64,000 bases of DNA from Serpula lacrymans var. lacrymans S7.9 (taxonomy: Eukaryota > Basidiomycota > Agaricomycetes > Boletales > Serpulaceae): contig NW_006763294.1 in the NCBI RefSeq assembly GCF_000218685.1, positions 2,118,126 through 2,182,125 of the forward strand, given 5' to 3'. Shown in pieces: positions 48,288-59,806 of this stretch (the first letter of the stretch is position 1; every line of letters begins with the position of its first letter). A model generated the notes under the pieces. It was not told where the DNA came from, did no database searches, and saw nothing but the letters and a program-made list of their open reading frames with translations. Made by a program: the position numbers and the translations under genes.

Positions 48288-49114
48288 AGAAGGGATGTCA
48301 AGTTTGTTCGTGAGTCCATTTGAGCATTACTACTTTCAAAACTAACAAGGATCTGTATCACAGTCGTAGCCAGGAAGACAGCAAAGCTGTCAAACATGCC
48401 ATATCTTTCCTATTATTTATTTTCACAGAGCGGAATCTATGACTCGTCATCGTTAACATGTCCATGTATATTTTAGTACACTGTTTCAGGTGTAGGTACC
48501 GTGCCAGGCCTCTAGTGTAGTTAAATCATCGCGACGGTTCGAAAGCGGGTAGTTTGATAGTGCCACTTAGACTCCCATGCTGCTATGTTATAACGATCCC
48601 CAGATAGTTGCCAAATGTTTATGGAGGATGTCGCTGCGAATAATGACAAAGAAATCTATAATCATGATTCCGACGGCCTCACCGTGGTCCGTAATAACCG
48701 TTTCCCGAGTCCTGTGGAAGATCTTGCGACTCTCTTCTTCCATCCTCGTGAGCATCGCAGGCTTCGCTGCCAAAAATTCCATGGTTATATCGTAAAATGC
48801 ATTCTATGACAAGGCCCATATGATGCCTCGTGATCCCACCCGAACATGCACCGTGGCCATCCCGCAACTTGTGATCTCTTTTTACCTGCCAGCTATATAG
48901 ATGGAGGCGGAAGGAGCGGCAGCGTTCTCCTCGAGGGCGTCTCATCGGCTCTCTTCTGGAATGCTCAGCTTCGGCCTTTTCATTCTGGGCTTGGTGTTCA
49001 GCAGCGACGTGCTTGCGTCCCCTCCTTCGTCTGGATCAGCGCCCAGCATCGTCGACGTCGGCTATGCGGGCTGTCTGGGAAACCAGTCGTATCCCAACAC
49101 GGTAGCCTACTTGG
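47854..49114 (+). repeat. Diverged continuation of the repeat (older paralogous sequence)
   Basis: This stretch is collinear with 20512-21884 but differs by many substitutions and by indels. It covers the 3' third of the orphan gene, its second exon, the spacer and the first part of the carboxylesterase gene. Homology stops at about 49114, inside the esterase reading frame. The abrupt change of identity inside a gene marks a recombination or conversion junction between an old duplicate and a young one. Confidence 0.85.
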
Positions 49115-49138
49115 TACCGTTATTTCAGCATATGTAGG
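48961..49138 (+). pseudogene. Carboxylesterase 5' fragment (copy B, older paralog)
   Basis: It starts MLSFGLFILGLVFSSDVLA, a signal peptide like that of the copy-A gene. It continues to YPNTVAYL, where homology ends at about 49114, and the frame stops at 49138. All catalytic segments are absent. Confidence 0.8.
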
Positions 49139-49573
49139 TAGTGTTTGAATCGAGTGGAGCACAAAGGCATCTGGCGTAAGCGGTTTGACTGTGAGATGCG
49201 ATATCTGATACAAGCAGCGTGACGCCCTGAATAAAGAATGAGAATATCCTGAAAGCCTCAAAGTTCGAATAAAGTCTATAATGTGTATACAGTACGGTAT
49301 GATCACAAGGTGAATCGAATGCACGTATGAATAGGACTTGAGCAGAGGGGCGAAATGGGAACAGCAACAAATGCCAAACGACATATCAATCATGGTTATT
49401 GCTCGGTGACTGCGTTTGTGACCGCGCGCTGTAGCACCTGCTGGCACTCGAGGCCAAGTCACAAGGAGCATGGGTGAAACGTAATGCATGATCATTGAAG
49501 ATATATAGCCACTGGCCATAAGTACATTCAACGAGCGTATGAAATCTATATTAAATGCGTATGTCTCGGCAGG
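49139..49573. other. Spacer, no gene recognised
   Basis: It lies between the truncated esterase copy and the stop codon of the next minus-strand gene. It probably includes that gene's 3' untranslated region. Confidence 0.5.
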
Positions 49574-50548
49574 TTAGCTGCGCTGCTCCACTGCTGCCGT
49601 CTCCTCCAGTAAACGCTTTAGCTTGAGTGCCAGTCCGTCAGTGAGTTGAGTTGGGCCATCGACGGTGCATAAACGATAAGAGGGCATGGATTGGTACGTT
49701 TCGGGTTGGATCTGGGAGAGCGTTCAACGAGAGGGGAGTGTGCTGCTTCGAGGAAACTTGCCTTGCTGTCCTCTACTAAGACGGAAGCCAAGATGTCATC
49801 CGGGTCGCCGACGCGTCCGAGTGCTGGGACGTTCCTTTCGTCTTTCATCACCACGAAAAAAAATGATGAGGGTTGTCAGCCCCAGTGAGACTTGAAGGAG
49901 AGGGAGAGAGGGGCGTGTTAGGGGAGGGAGGACATACCGTGGATGTGCATCCAGCCATTTTGGAGCTGCAGGGCTCCGTTGATCTGGATGTCGTCTGCTC
50001 CCTCCCGCAAGCCTGTCTGGATAGCTTGGTGGAGTAGGGCGCGGAATTTTGCTGGGACACGGTAAGGAACGAGTTGGTGTACAGCGACGAAAAAAAAGAC
50101 TAGCCGACTCACGGTTCTCCTGAAAGTCATTCAATCCCGCCTCTTGGTCGCCCCCGTCTGCAACTGCGGGTAGCCAGCCGAGGACGGTGCTGGAGTGGGG
50201 TGAGGGGGGCGGTGTGGGTAGGAAGGAGATGGCGTATGCGGGGACGGAGGGCGAGGAAGAGGGGGGGAGGGAGACGAGGTGGTAGAAGATGTCGGGGCGG
50301 GTGGGGTCTGAGGTGGTTTGGCCTGGGTCGTGTGGCGCGGGTGTGTCGCTGGCGGAGGAGTAGCATCGGGAGATGTGGGAGCGTATACAGATCTGGGCGG
50401 TTGTCCGAGGTAGTAGTGGGCGTGCGTGGTTGCTCAGTATCGCGGTGGGACGTGACGAGGTGGAAATGGAAATGGCACGCGCGGACGGGGATGCGATGCG
50501 AGACTTGGATAGTTTTGAGAGTGCAAGGCTGGATTTGAGTAGTTGCAT
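49574..50548 (-). CDS. Conserved basidiomycete protein with mitochondrial-type presequence (intact copy)
   Basis: Four exons read right to left: 50548-50113, 50051-49938, 49841-49762 and 49711-49574, in all 255 codons plus stop with all phases consistent. Introns 1 and 2 are GT-AG; intron 3 (49761-49712) is GC-AG, starting GCAAGT. The N-terminus (MQLLKSSLALSKLSKSRIA) is rich in Ser, Arg and Lys with no acidic residues, as in mitochondrial targeting signals. The core ALLHQAIQTGLREGADDIQ, WMHIHDERNVPALGRVGDP and the ending TQLTDGLALKLKRLLEE recur in uncharacterised basidiomycete proteins. Function unknown. Fragments of it occur in both repeat copies. Confidence 0.85.
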
Positions 50549-50631
50549 CGTGACAGCGCCAGAGTCGGAGTGGTTTTGACCTCAATTCATGCGCTAGTTG
50601 ACGGTCATGTGATAGCATCTTCTCGATATCG

Positions 50632-50787
50632 ATGGCCAGTCCAGCCATTCTTCTCACAAATCCACCACCTCCCTCAGCTCCTTCGCTTTCTGACGACCCC
50701 ATCTGCGTGCTCAGAGAATATAATGATCCAGAACCCATGCGCGACATTTTCTCAACTCCCCTTCACCGAAAGTCTTTTACTGCAGTG
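50632..50787 (+). CDS. Possible first exon of a hypothetical protein
   Basis: An open frame from ATG 50632 carries SDDPICVLREYNDPEPM and STPLHRKSFTA, then a GTGAGG donor-like site at 50787. It looks protein-coding by composition but no partner exon was found. It is divergent from the minus-strand gene that starts at 50548. It may be a relic. Confidence 0.3.
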
Positions 50788-50815
50788 AGGGTGGTCAACG
50801 TTCGACGAGGGGTGC

Positions 50816-51103
50816 ATGGTTGTTAATTGCAATCTTGCACCACTCGTCAATGTTAATGACCACCAGAGCTACTCTTTTGTCAATACCATCTTTCACTCCT
50901 TGAAGAAACTCTTTCCAGCTGCAGAGAAGAAATGTACTTCACTAAAGGCTCATCACACACGTTCACAGTACTTTGGAGACAAATTGGACCATCTGAACAA
51001 CGTAGAGACCGTATCCGATCAATATAACTGTGCATGGCGCGTGGTGTGTGAAAGGGCGAGGCAGGAAGAGATACTACGAGAATACATGGAGACTCGACGT
51101 GTA
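50816..51103 (+). pseudogene. Third paralog of the orphan QCYWFA family, 3' fragment
   Basis: The frame covers only the C-terminal third of exon 1: NDHQSYSFVNTIFHSLKKLFP, then LDHLNNVETVSDQYNCAW and METRRV, with the family's donor site following at 51104. The motif Cys is Ser here (QSYSFV). The N-terminal two-thirds are absent. It sits in the same relative place, right of the mitochondrial-type gene, as the intact copies do. Confidence 0.75.
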
Positions 51104-51221
51104 GTGAGTACAACCTCACTCTTTTCTTTTGTTGGCTATCAGTGTCAAGCATGTCATATCCTATGTACAGTGCATCAGTACCATCTCAACATTATTTAGA
51201 TTGTATCAAGTTCCGTGGATT

Positions 51222-51290
51222 GACACATGGCCGCTCATGAACGCGAAGTGTTGTTCTCGGGCGCCATTAGGACACCTGTGGTGGTTTCTG
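51222..51290 (+). pseudogene. Third carboxylesterase relic (tiny)
   Basis: HMAAHEREVLFSGAIRTPV on the plus strand corresponds to ELHMVAHEDEGLFSGAIAQSV in the copy-A esterase, the segment just after the nucleophile elbow. Only about 70 bp are recognisable. Its order relative to the orphan-family fragment is the same as in copies A and B. Confidence 0.6.
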
Positions 51291-51908
51291 TAATACAGCG
51301 TTACACTTGAGAAACTTGAGGTCGGAGTGGTTTTTACGGCATCGAGACGTCATCTCATAAGCGATGTTCATGCTTCACTGCCATCATGAGTTCATCCCAG
51401 GCCACATCCAGCTTCAACAAGACTTGAAAACTCGCCTGCAGTATGCTAACGCTTTTTCAACATGATCCCATCATTATATGTTAGATCACGACCGATCTCA
51501 AGACCGGTGCTTGTGGAAGTCTTCAAGTTCATTTATCTCAAGGCTGGATCTATGAGGGTACGCATTCAGATTAGTTACCGTCTTTTTCGATTGTAACGTT
51601 ACTATTCCGAAGCTGCATGCAATCTACCCTCCGCTTATACTCTCAGTGTGACACTGGGATATGAATGTAGCACATTTGGATCGCCGTTGTCCGTTGCGGT
51701 AGGTACTATGAACCCTGTCTATCCGTGAGTCACTGTATTCGCTAACGGGACGATCACCATGCATACCCCTTAAGAGTTACATCGTGTCCCGGACTCTGCC
51801 GCTTGCCTCATGGTTCACAGCTGGCAAACCACGTCGCAAGTTTGGCATCAAAGTCCTAATGTCCCTATCCAGCGTTCCCCCCCTCCCGTCATCCTTGCTT
51901 ATAACCCC
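51291..51908. other. Spacer before the DUF4470 gene
   Basis: No gene recognised. It should include the promoter and leader of the gene at 51909. Confidence 0.5.
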
Positions 51909-54900
51909 ATGGCTCATCCACTAGTCTGGCCCGGCAAATACTTCTTCTACGCTATAGGCAATACTAGCGCTACTTGCTTAACAAGGGACCTTCCCCCTGA
52001 AGCGCCCGCCAATATCTTACTGCTAGGTTGTGGTGATGCACGCAACGTCTTGTACACCATTTATTGTGACACCGCGCACCGTAAGTGATAATAGAGAAGT
52101 CCATAACAGAAACTGACTCAGATACAGTCAGTCGTAGGCTTGACTTCACCTGCTGTGACATAGATCCAGCTATATTGGGTACATGCAATGCTCACACTCC
52201 ATTTTGTGCCCTTTGACACGTCTGTCCATTTTAGCCCGCAATGTTATCCTATTGACGATGGTGGTGGATAACCAACCTTGCACTATCATCTGGAACATAT
52301 TTTTCCACTTCCGTTTGGACAAGGACTCGCACTCGACTCTGGTAAAGCAATGCAAGAAGCTCTTGGGACTTTCCAGCACCCTCAAGGACTGGAATGCTTC
52401 CTCTTATGGTCGTTGCATCAAGATGTGTACTCAATACACCCTCAAAGAACTTAGGCGTCACTGGTCGCTCTATGTCCAGATGCAGAATTTACCGCGAAAG
52501 CGAACCCAATCCATCAATGACGCTTTCACCAGACAATCGCAGAAGATATTGCGTATGAGCGGAAGGCCTTGCAATGCAGCACGTTCTTCGGGCCCGCTGA
52601 TGATGAAGGCGACCAAGACCATGTCTGACCAATTCCAGAACTATTGGAAAACAGGGGTCACGTTCACCCATGCGCAAGCGATCGATGCGGCCACGATAAT
52701 CAACCCCACCTTTGTCTATTCTTTAGCTGGGGAGGGCTGCTCTGTTCACTATGGAACTGATCCGTTGACTCCTTTTCATCTTGCCGCTTTGTTCGGAAGC
52801 GCAAATGACGAGGTGGCCGTCGAAGATGCTGTCAAAGCTGCCAAGACTGAATTCAGTGATTGGTGCTTCACTTTCCTCACGTCCACCTCCTCCGCTTCTT
52901 TTCCCGTCATTCGCTTTATTGTCGGAGATGCCACGGTAATATGCCGTGCCCTCCGAGCTTTTGCGATGACAAGCACCTGCGACCTAGACATTCCCCTTGC
53001 GCAATGGACAACGCAGCACATCGAGCTCAACAGAGACGAATACATATCTGGCGGTGCTCCTTCCACTTTTGATGTCATCGATACCTCGAACATCGAAGAC
53101 CATGTGGGACTTTTGAATATTCTAGTTGCTTCCGTCCCTTTGCTATCTTCCGCCCCTTCTAGCGTTCTTTACACCGAGTCTCTTTTTTCTCACGGAGATG
53201 GCTTGGAGAAGGACTTCAGAGAGCGTTTGTATGGAGATATAACGGTTATGGGCCTTCTCCTTGGGTTGTGCCCCTCTGACTATCTTTCAGGCTTCACTAC
53301 TCGATATAACGCCCAACAGGTGGGCCAAGTAACAGCATGGAAGTCACCTAGTTCCGTCGATCGCATCGCCTCTTCCCAAGATGCAACTGCCCCACCCGTC
53401 TTCGACCCATCCCAACTGGGGACCATCCTCTACGACATCTATCGCAGCATGTTCGAAAAAGAAGACTCTGGGCATTTTTGGAGACTGAATCAGGGGAATC
53501 TGGCAGAGGCGGTCAGTGGCTCGAACATCATTCATTGCACACGGGAGAGCTTCGTGTTGTTCCTTCGCCTCGTTCGAGACAGGCTCGGCGTATCTGACGG
53601 AGCATGGCTACAAGTCATGGATCGTTTTTTCGTCTTGGAGGACGCGGACACCTCGCTTAAAATGGACACGCTTCATTATCAAGACTTGTGCGGGCTGTTG
53701 CACCTCCATGGGGTATACACTGTTCCCATCTATCACAACACAGTCCCGAGTACCGGTCGGTTCTCGAGTTGGGATACCGTCCCTCCTCTCGTCCGCATCA
53801 TCTTGATTATCCCGAGGGAGAGGATATCTGCTCTAAAGAGCTCGCTGGACGACGCTGGCACGCCTTTATTGCAGTGCGACATCCAGGGAAAGTGGTCTCA
53901 GAACACGTTCACTGCCGTCCACGTCTCGTTTGGGAACGTCGTATCATCGGGCAGCGATGCCCACCCACAGGTGACCATAGAGCAGGACCCGAAAGGCTGG
54001 ACGGGAAGCTCGCCGCTCGTGGCTTCGTTTACGATACCCGCCAGGCTACTCACTGATATCGAGTCCCCAGACGCCCTCAGCGTGTGTCTCTCGGTCAGAA
54101 GCACGCCCGCGGCGGTGCTTCTCATGAGCAAGCTCGGGATGAGGCTCGTCGTGTTCAGTGCGAAGCTGCTGGACAGGCGTCAGGTGCATGTCTTGCCTGG
54201 ACGACCCGTGTCGCGCGTGAGGCCTGCGTCGCCTCTGCCCCCTCCTTATCCCGCGGTCGCGGGTGTTGTTGATTCAATCGGGCTGTCCGGCGCCATATCG
54301 GTTGAGTTGGACGAGCGGCGCGGGGTGGTTGCTTTTTTGACGTGTAGGATGACAGTTCAAGACGAGGAAATTAAGAACGTGTTGGCGTTGGGAGCTAAAC
54401 CCCTCGTCGTCCAGATTTCGCCCTGCGTTCTGAGAGTCACCGTCGGTAGCGGTATACAAGATATCATATATCCATTCCCAGTCGTAGGGAGTGAGCATAA
54501 GCTCCGAGTCGGGTCTCCATCGTATATCGAGGTAAGTGGAGTTGAGCCGCCGAGTTTTTTTCCAATATCTGAATATGTGTATGCTCATCCTTGCAGGTTG
54601 CGGTTCCTGCGTCTTGCTCGTCCAAGCCCGATGGTATAGGGTTTGATCTGCTTCCTATGATTCAGACAGGAGAATGCATCAGTCCCTGGAACGTCCATCG
54701 TCTTGATCTGGCCCGTCTTCCCAGCCTCGACGTGTATGGATCCAAGATTGACCAATGGCTGCAACCGCACATCGCTTCCATGGCATCTCCTCGCGAGAAG
54801 TCGCCAAGGCTCACTTGTGCGAGGGATGCCCTACAGCTCCTCAACAACACCCTGCACACGATGCTCGTCCACTCGAGTGGTATCCAGGGCAAATCGGTGC

Positions 54901-55505
54901 AGCGGCTCTTTGCATGGCGAGACAAGGGCGCAGGCAATCGTGATCAAGGAATGGTTTTCTTCATCGACGATCTGAAATACGACCTAGGCTCTCATACGGT
55001 AGTTTGTGACGGATTTGTGCTTCCGCTAAACCCGACAATTTCGAAAGAGCTCGCAAAGCCCCTCGCAGAACTGACAGCTCAAGGAAACATAGAAAACATA
55101 TCAGTCTCCCCGCATGAAATGAAGATCTGGAGGCAGGCCCTCCCAGCCTTTGTCGAAAGATGCCGCTCGTCGTGGAAGCACGCAGACCATTGCGAGTATC
55201 AAAAATCTCAAGCGAAAATCCCCCCTCTCGGAAACGCGGATGATGCCGATTCCGATCCGCTGTGCCATTGCGGAAGAGGGCAAGATGTGGATGGCATGTA
55301 CAAGATGGTTCTGTGGAAACCGCTGGCGCCGTATGTGACGAGGGTGGCGTTGTCCCCGCTGTTTGCGGTTTCGTACGTGGACAGGACGGCTGGTGAGCCG
55401 GCTGCCTATGGAGGTTTGCAAAGAGTAAAAGTGGTTTGTTCCACTTCGCTTAAATTGGCATTTTTGGGAGGAATGTTGTATTGTCTCTTACGAGCTGTAG
55501 GATGA
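51909..55505 (+). CDS. DUF4470 domain protein (MYND-associated type)
   Basis: Exons are 51909-52080, 52128-52178, 52235-54531 and 54597-55505; all introns are GT-AG and the phases give 1142 residues. The start is taken at MAHPLVWPGKYFFYAIGNT, the usual beginning of this family. The N-terminal DUF4470 domain spans the first three exons, with ANILLLGCGDARNVLYTIYCD, LDFTCCDIDPAILARNV and, in exon 3, the remainder. The long middle has no known motif. Near the C-terminus, Cys/His pairs (HADHCEY, CHCGRG) resemble a remnant zinc-binding module. Fungal members often pair DUF4470 with a MYND finger, here not clearly present. Molecular role unknown; the LLLGCGD segment recalls a methyltransferase-like nucleotide loop. 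Confidence 0.88.
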
Positions 55506-55775
55506 TAAAAATTTGGCATGCTAGAGTACATACCTGACAAGTCTGCTGTTTGTAACGATGCATCGACACATATGATATACTAACTTATAAACGATCCAGC
55601 TGCTCTGGGCTTGTGACCAACCTCGAGTCTGAACCATCTTATGATTGGAAACAGACATCCTAGAATACACTGCGCATATCATTAGAAATACAGACAAGGG
55701 GGCGTTCTATGTCAACGGAAGAAGAGGTGGTCTAGTACTCACACTGAAACTAATAAATTATGAGAAATATTAGTG
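55506..55775. other. Convergent intergenic spacer
   Basis: It lies between the 3' ends of the plus-strand DUF4470 gene and the minus-strand RSC7 gene, so it contains both terminators. No gene was seen. Confidence 0.6.
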
Positions 55776-57697
55776 CTATGTTAATTCACCGTCTATGGAG
55801 GCCAAAGCCTCGTTCCTCTCTTTGGCACTGGGTCCAGATTCGTCGATGGTCGATACTTCCATCACTGTGTCTATCCATGCAAGTGCCCATGCACCATTGC
55901 CAGCCTTGGTACCGCCTAGCACACGTCGTTTCTCAGAAGAATCAGGAAGAGCTTCCCAGCGACATCGAGATGGCTGCGTGTCTCCGCGATCTACAAACCA
56001 TAAGTGACATATTAAGATTGATGAAATCAGCAAACTCACAGTGCACTATCCCAGAGTGAGGTTCGTAGATGCCCATAGGCAAGTCATCTTCGTCGCTTCG
56101 CACTCTCTTCTTCTTCCTTTCCCCCTCAGTCTCTTCAGTCGCAGCCCTCTTAGAGGTCTTGTTTCCGTTTCCATCATCATCAGGCTTCTGCTTTTCCTTG
56201 CCTTTACCCAGAGTCTCTGCCAAAATTCCTCCGCACACCTTGAGAGTTTCTTTCCTTATCTTTGCCCACTCCTCGCTGGCCTCCAGCGTTCTCTGGGCAG
56301 CGATGAGCATCCAGTTCTCCTCGTTGAGTCCATCCCTATTCAGGACCGACTTTCGTACCGCATTCAGCGGACCATCGCTATACGGCCCCCAGCCTGAGCC
56401 ACCGAATATCGTCGTAGGTCCTCCTGCACGATATATACCCAGTCCACCACCTCGGTCAACCTTCGCTTGCATAGTCGCAGCGAGCGTAGCAGCCTCGTTG
56501 GTGTTGGTTTGGGGTTCTGTCAAGTCGCCCACCAGATCACCAGGTTTAAGACCCCTCTCTGTGATTTCTTGCAGTACTTTTTCTTCGTAGTAATCGTCGT
56601 CGATCCATTTGCCCTCTGGCCACATTGGTGAGTACAGAGGCGCATACATGCACGACATGAATGATTGACATACCTAGAATCATCTTCGCGCCGTGTAGCT
56701 TGTATGCACTTCTGGCAGTGATGAGGGTGACGCTTCTCGTACGTAAATGTGAGCCTAGTTTTCCTGCCTCGATGAGGTATTCCTTCTCTGGTTGTGTAGC
56801 ATTGAGCTTGAGCGCAAGCAGATTTCGACGGAAGTAGTACAGAGAATCGCGAAAGCCAGAAGACCGAGCAGCATCGATAGCTAACATGTATAGTCGATCG
56901 GGATGGCGACCTGGAAGACTAAATGTCTGTGCTTTGAATCGACGTCCTGTGACACGAGATTTACCGTTAGAAATGGATCATATAAAACGCGCTGTAGTAA
57001 GAAGCGTCAACCCACCTCCCAATAAATTGCCATTCACGTCGATTTTCGTATCGCCCTTGGGGTCATCTTCTGTGACGATCTCGTCATTATCGATAATATA
57101 TATTTTTCCTTGTATCTTTTTGAAAGGCTTTCCACCGCCCATGATTTCGCGCTCTTCCGCTTCAAGAGCCTGGCCTTCCTCTCCGATGTCCTCTAGACCG
57201 TCTCCTTCACCTTCACCCTGTCCGTCTTCGTCCCTCCTTGGAAGCTTAATCGTGAGTCCACCTCGCCCACGACCCCTACCCCTTCCTCTCCCTGAACCGC
57301 GTGGGCGGCCCCGCGCTCGAGGAACAGTTGGCGCCGCTCCCTTTCCCCGTCCTCTCGGCCTCCCTCTCGGTCTCGGCGCCGTTGTTCGATCCACACCATC
57401 CAACTCACCCTCATCCCCAGCCTCAGTAGCGTCTTCATCCTCTTTCTCAGCCTCACTCCCCTCCATAACATCATTCGTGCCCGCAACGCTCTCAGCGACA
57501 TTCATTTTATCGTCTTCTTCTGCGTCATTGGATGGGGAGTTGCTAGCTGTGTCGGACGGGTTTTCGTTCTCTTGGATTTCTCCTTCTTCTTCTGAGGAGC
57601 CTGGTGGTGGGGCTACAGGGGTGCGTGACTTTCGTGAGACCCCCCCTCCTCTCCCGAGGCGAGGTTTGATGATGATTTTGGGTCCGGCTCCCTTCAT
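55776..57697 (-). CDS. RSC7: Chromatin-remodelling complex subunit, Rsc7/Swp82 family
   Basis: Four exons on the minus strand, 57697-57016, 56946-56674, 56615-56040 and 55990-55776, give 581 residues; all introns are GT-AG. The N-terminal 200 residues are disordered and acidic, with AT-hook-like GRPRGRGKG and GRPRGSGRGRGRGRG. The Rsc7/Swp82 domain follows: GKIYIIDNDEIVTEDDPKGD, NLLGGRRFKAQTF, LYMLAIDAARSSGFRDSLYYF and RNLLALKLNATQPEKEYLI. The C-terminus has GIYEPHSGIVHYRGDTQPSR and GTKAGNGAWALAWIDTVME. The family belongs to the SWI/SNF and RSC remodellers in the nucleus. The gene appears intact. Confidence 0.93.
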
Positions 57698-58428
57698 TGT
57701 GAGTGTGTCGCTGGCGATATCGAGGCAAGGATGTTCTAAGTTTCAAGCGTAACCCCAGACTCTGCTCTTGAGATGATATGTATTGAACTGGAGGATTTGT
57801 TGAAAACTCGAAGCCGCTGGTGCGAGCGATGTTGAGCGTGAAGAACTGGTTCAGCAACAACTTATGCAAGGTGCTGTTCTGGCCAGCAAACAAAATAAAG
57901 AGAAATAAAAAGAATAGAGAATACTGGTAGCAAAGCGCGCTATGAAGCTCTGGTTCCGAGTGAAATGTATTGAGGACGCGTCTCGGATAGCTATCGAGTC
58001 GGATGTCGGATATACTACGGTCACGCTTAGATATCCAATATTCAACTGAATATACACATTGTATTTTGCACTAACAAGTGTACTACGTGCTATAATCACC
58101 TTATATTTACGACGACCATTAACGTAACACAGGGAGAAAACTCAAGGGACAATGATCGCCAAGGCTCAGCTAGTGGAACACTGGAACGAAAGAAGCGATA
58201 TTTGTTGTGCATTTTTATCAAGTACATGTTACTTTGAGACCTAAAGGTAGCTTCAACAACGGAACAGTTGAAGTACATGCACCCCCACGGCATGGGAGAA
58301 CTGCACGAGGCTTTGCAGCCGGCCAGCGATAGTGCGGAGATGACAATGTCGTACGGCGCATGAACATTGCATCGTTCCTGTATTTTAAGACATCCTGGCT
58401 TTCGCAAGCTCGGCAACCAATAGGGCGT
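57698..58428. other. Upstream region of RSC7 and 3' region of eL41
   Basis: About 730 bp without a convincing gene. It should contain the RSC7 promoter (right of 57697) and the eL41 3' untranslated region. Confidence 0.5.
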
Positions 58429-58565
58429 TTACTCTGCAAAAGCTATTCTCAGCAAGGCAAGTACAAAAAATAAACTGAAACTGAGTACGCACTGGAACGG
58501 GCTCTCATCTTTCTGCGTTTGCGTCTGAGCCTGCGAGACCTCTTTTTCTTCCACTTCTCTCTCAT
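58429..58565 (-). CDS. RPL41: 60S ribosomal protein eL41
   Basis: The 25-residue protein starts MREKWKKKRSRRLRRKR and ends RKMRARSK, the universally conserved eL41 sequence, about two-thirds Arg/Lys. Coding exons are 58565-58493 (24 codons plus one base) and 58433-58429 (two bases completing Lys, then TAA). The 59-bp intron between them is GT-AG. A further GT-AG intron lies in the 5' leader (58621-58567), ending one base before the ATG. The protein bridges the two ribosomal subunits. Confidence 0.95.
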
Positions 58566-58777
58566 ACTGCATGAACAGATTAGATTAACCAACCGAAACG
58601 ATATCTATCATTTCAACTCACCTGTTGTATCGTAGAAGTGACTGAGAGATTCTAGGGAAGTGGTGTGCAGGTAATGAGGCTTGGTGGTGCTGTATAGCAG
58701 GTTATGTAATCAGTCCCACGATTTAATAGGTCCGTGCACATTCTATTTCTGAGGCTGTGCATCTTCCGTCCCGTGCG

Positions 58778-59806
58778 ATGGCAAAGCGCAAGGTTGTGCC
58801 AGTTGCTCTTCATTCAGAGCTTTCTGAATATTCGTCCCTTCTGCGCGCATTACGGACAGAGAACACGCTCGATATCGTCTCTCACCTTACAAAAGACCAT
58901 TCATCAGTATCACCCTACGACAAAGGCGACGAAACTGATGAAGATAGCCCAAGTAACACCAGTCGCACTCCGGTCGAAGGTTCCTCTCGTGGCCCGACTC
59001 GAAGTGTGTCGCCAAAGTCCGGGGAAACGAGAAATGGCCCTTCTACACAGACGACTGGGGATACGTGGACTCGATGGCCTATGCTTGCGGGTGACGTGCA
59101 TGTACCAGAATGGAGCTTCCAGGATGAAGTCAAGCTATTAGCAATACAGGCACTTCAGCAGCAACGCAAAAGTGGTTCCGAGGGCGACCAAAGCCCTTCA
59201 GACGAAGAAGTAAAAGAAGAAGATATCTTTGACTCTTCCTTCTTGAACGCCCTTACAGTGGCATCTTCAACGCATTTGTCACAAATACTCTCTCTTCTAG
59301 CCGCTCATATTCCCCAAGCCGAGAAAAGCATGCAGAACAGGATAAAGCCATTACGATGGGAAAACGTTCTCGACATAATGGCCACCAGTGGATTCGTCGA
59401 TGAGAAGTCGGTCCATCCTGTATATAGCCTGTTGTGGTATATTCAATTCATTTTGTGATATCATTTATGTAGAAGTATTGAAAATATTCAGAGCCGACTA
59501 GAGGCTATCTACGGCCCATCTGAGAGCGCAGGTTCGTGTCTTGGGTATTATATTGTTATGCAACTAATGAGTTTGTGATTAAGCTGTTGAAAGAGCGCGC
59601 CTGAATACCCTCATGAAAGATAAACTCGACGATATGTTTTCTGGAAGTACCTCTAGCTTACTGGAACCTCCACCGTCTCCTCCACCGCGCCCAAGGAGTG
59701 AGTCACATATATTCCTGGCATTCCAGTATATTTGCTGATACCTATACATTCAGAACGTCGGAAAAGGACTGGAGTTGAGGTCAAGATCGAATCATCAGGT
59801 GATTAG
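58778..59806 (+). CDS. Uncharacterised protein with nuclear-type basic tail
   Basis: Proposed exons are 58778-59419, 59492-59531, 59584-59697 and 59754-59806 (GT-AG), giving 282 residues. The ATG at 58778 (MAKRKVVPVALHSEL) is preferred over an in-frame ATG at 58757 because it starts a basic, conserved-looking N-terminus. Features are a Leu-rich helix (YSSLLRALRTENTLDIVSHL), a Ser-rich acidic linker, WSFQDEVKLLAIQALQQQ, a helical RLNTLMKDKLDDMF segment and a C-terminal RKRRKRTG patch that could be a nuclear localisation signal. The first splice has an alternative acceptor at 59471. Family not recognised. Confidence 0.7.

Noticed and set aside
50127..50747. 206-codon minus-strand frame over the mitochondrial-type gene
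   Set aside because: It is in a different frame from exon 1, which splices perfectly into conserved exons; the long frame reflects GC-rich composition.
56886..57752. 288-codon plus-strand frame opposite RSC7
   Set aside because: It is antisense of the acidic and Arg/Gly-rich RSC7 N-terminus and has no family resemblance.
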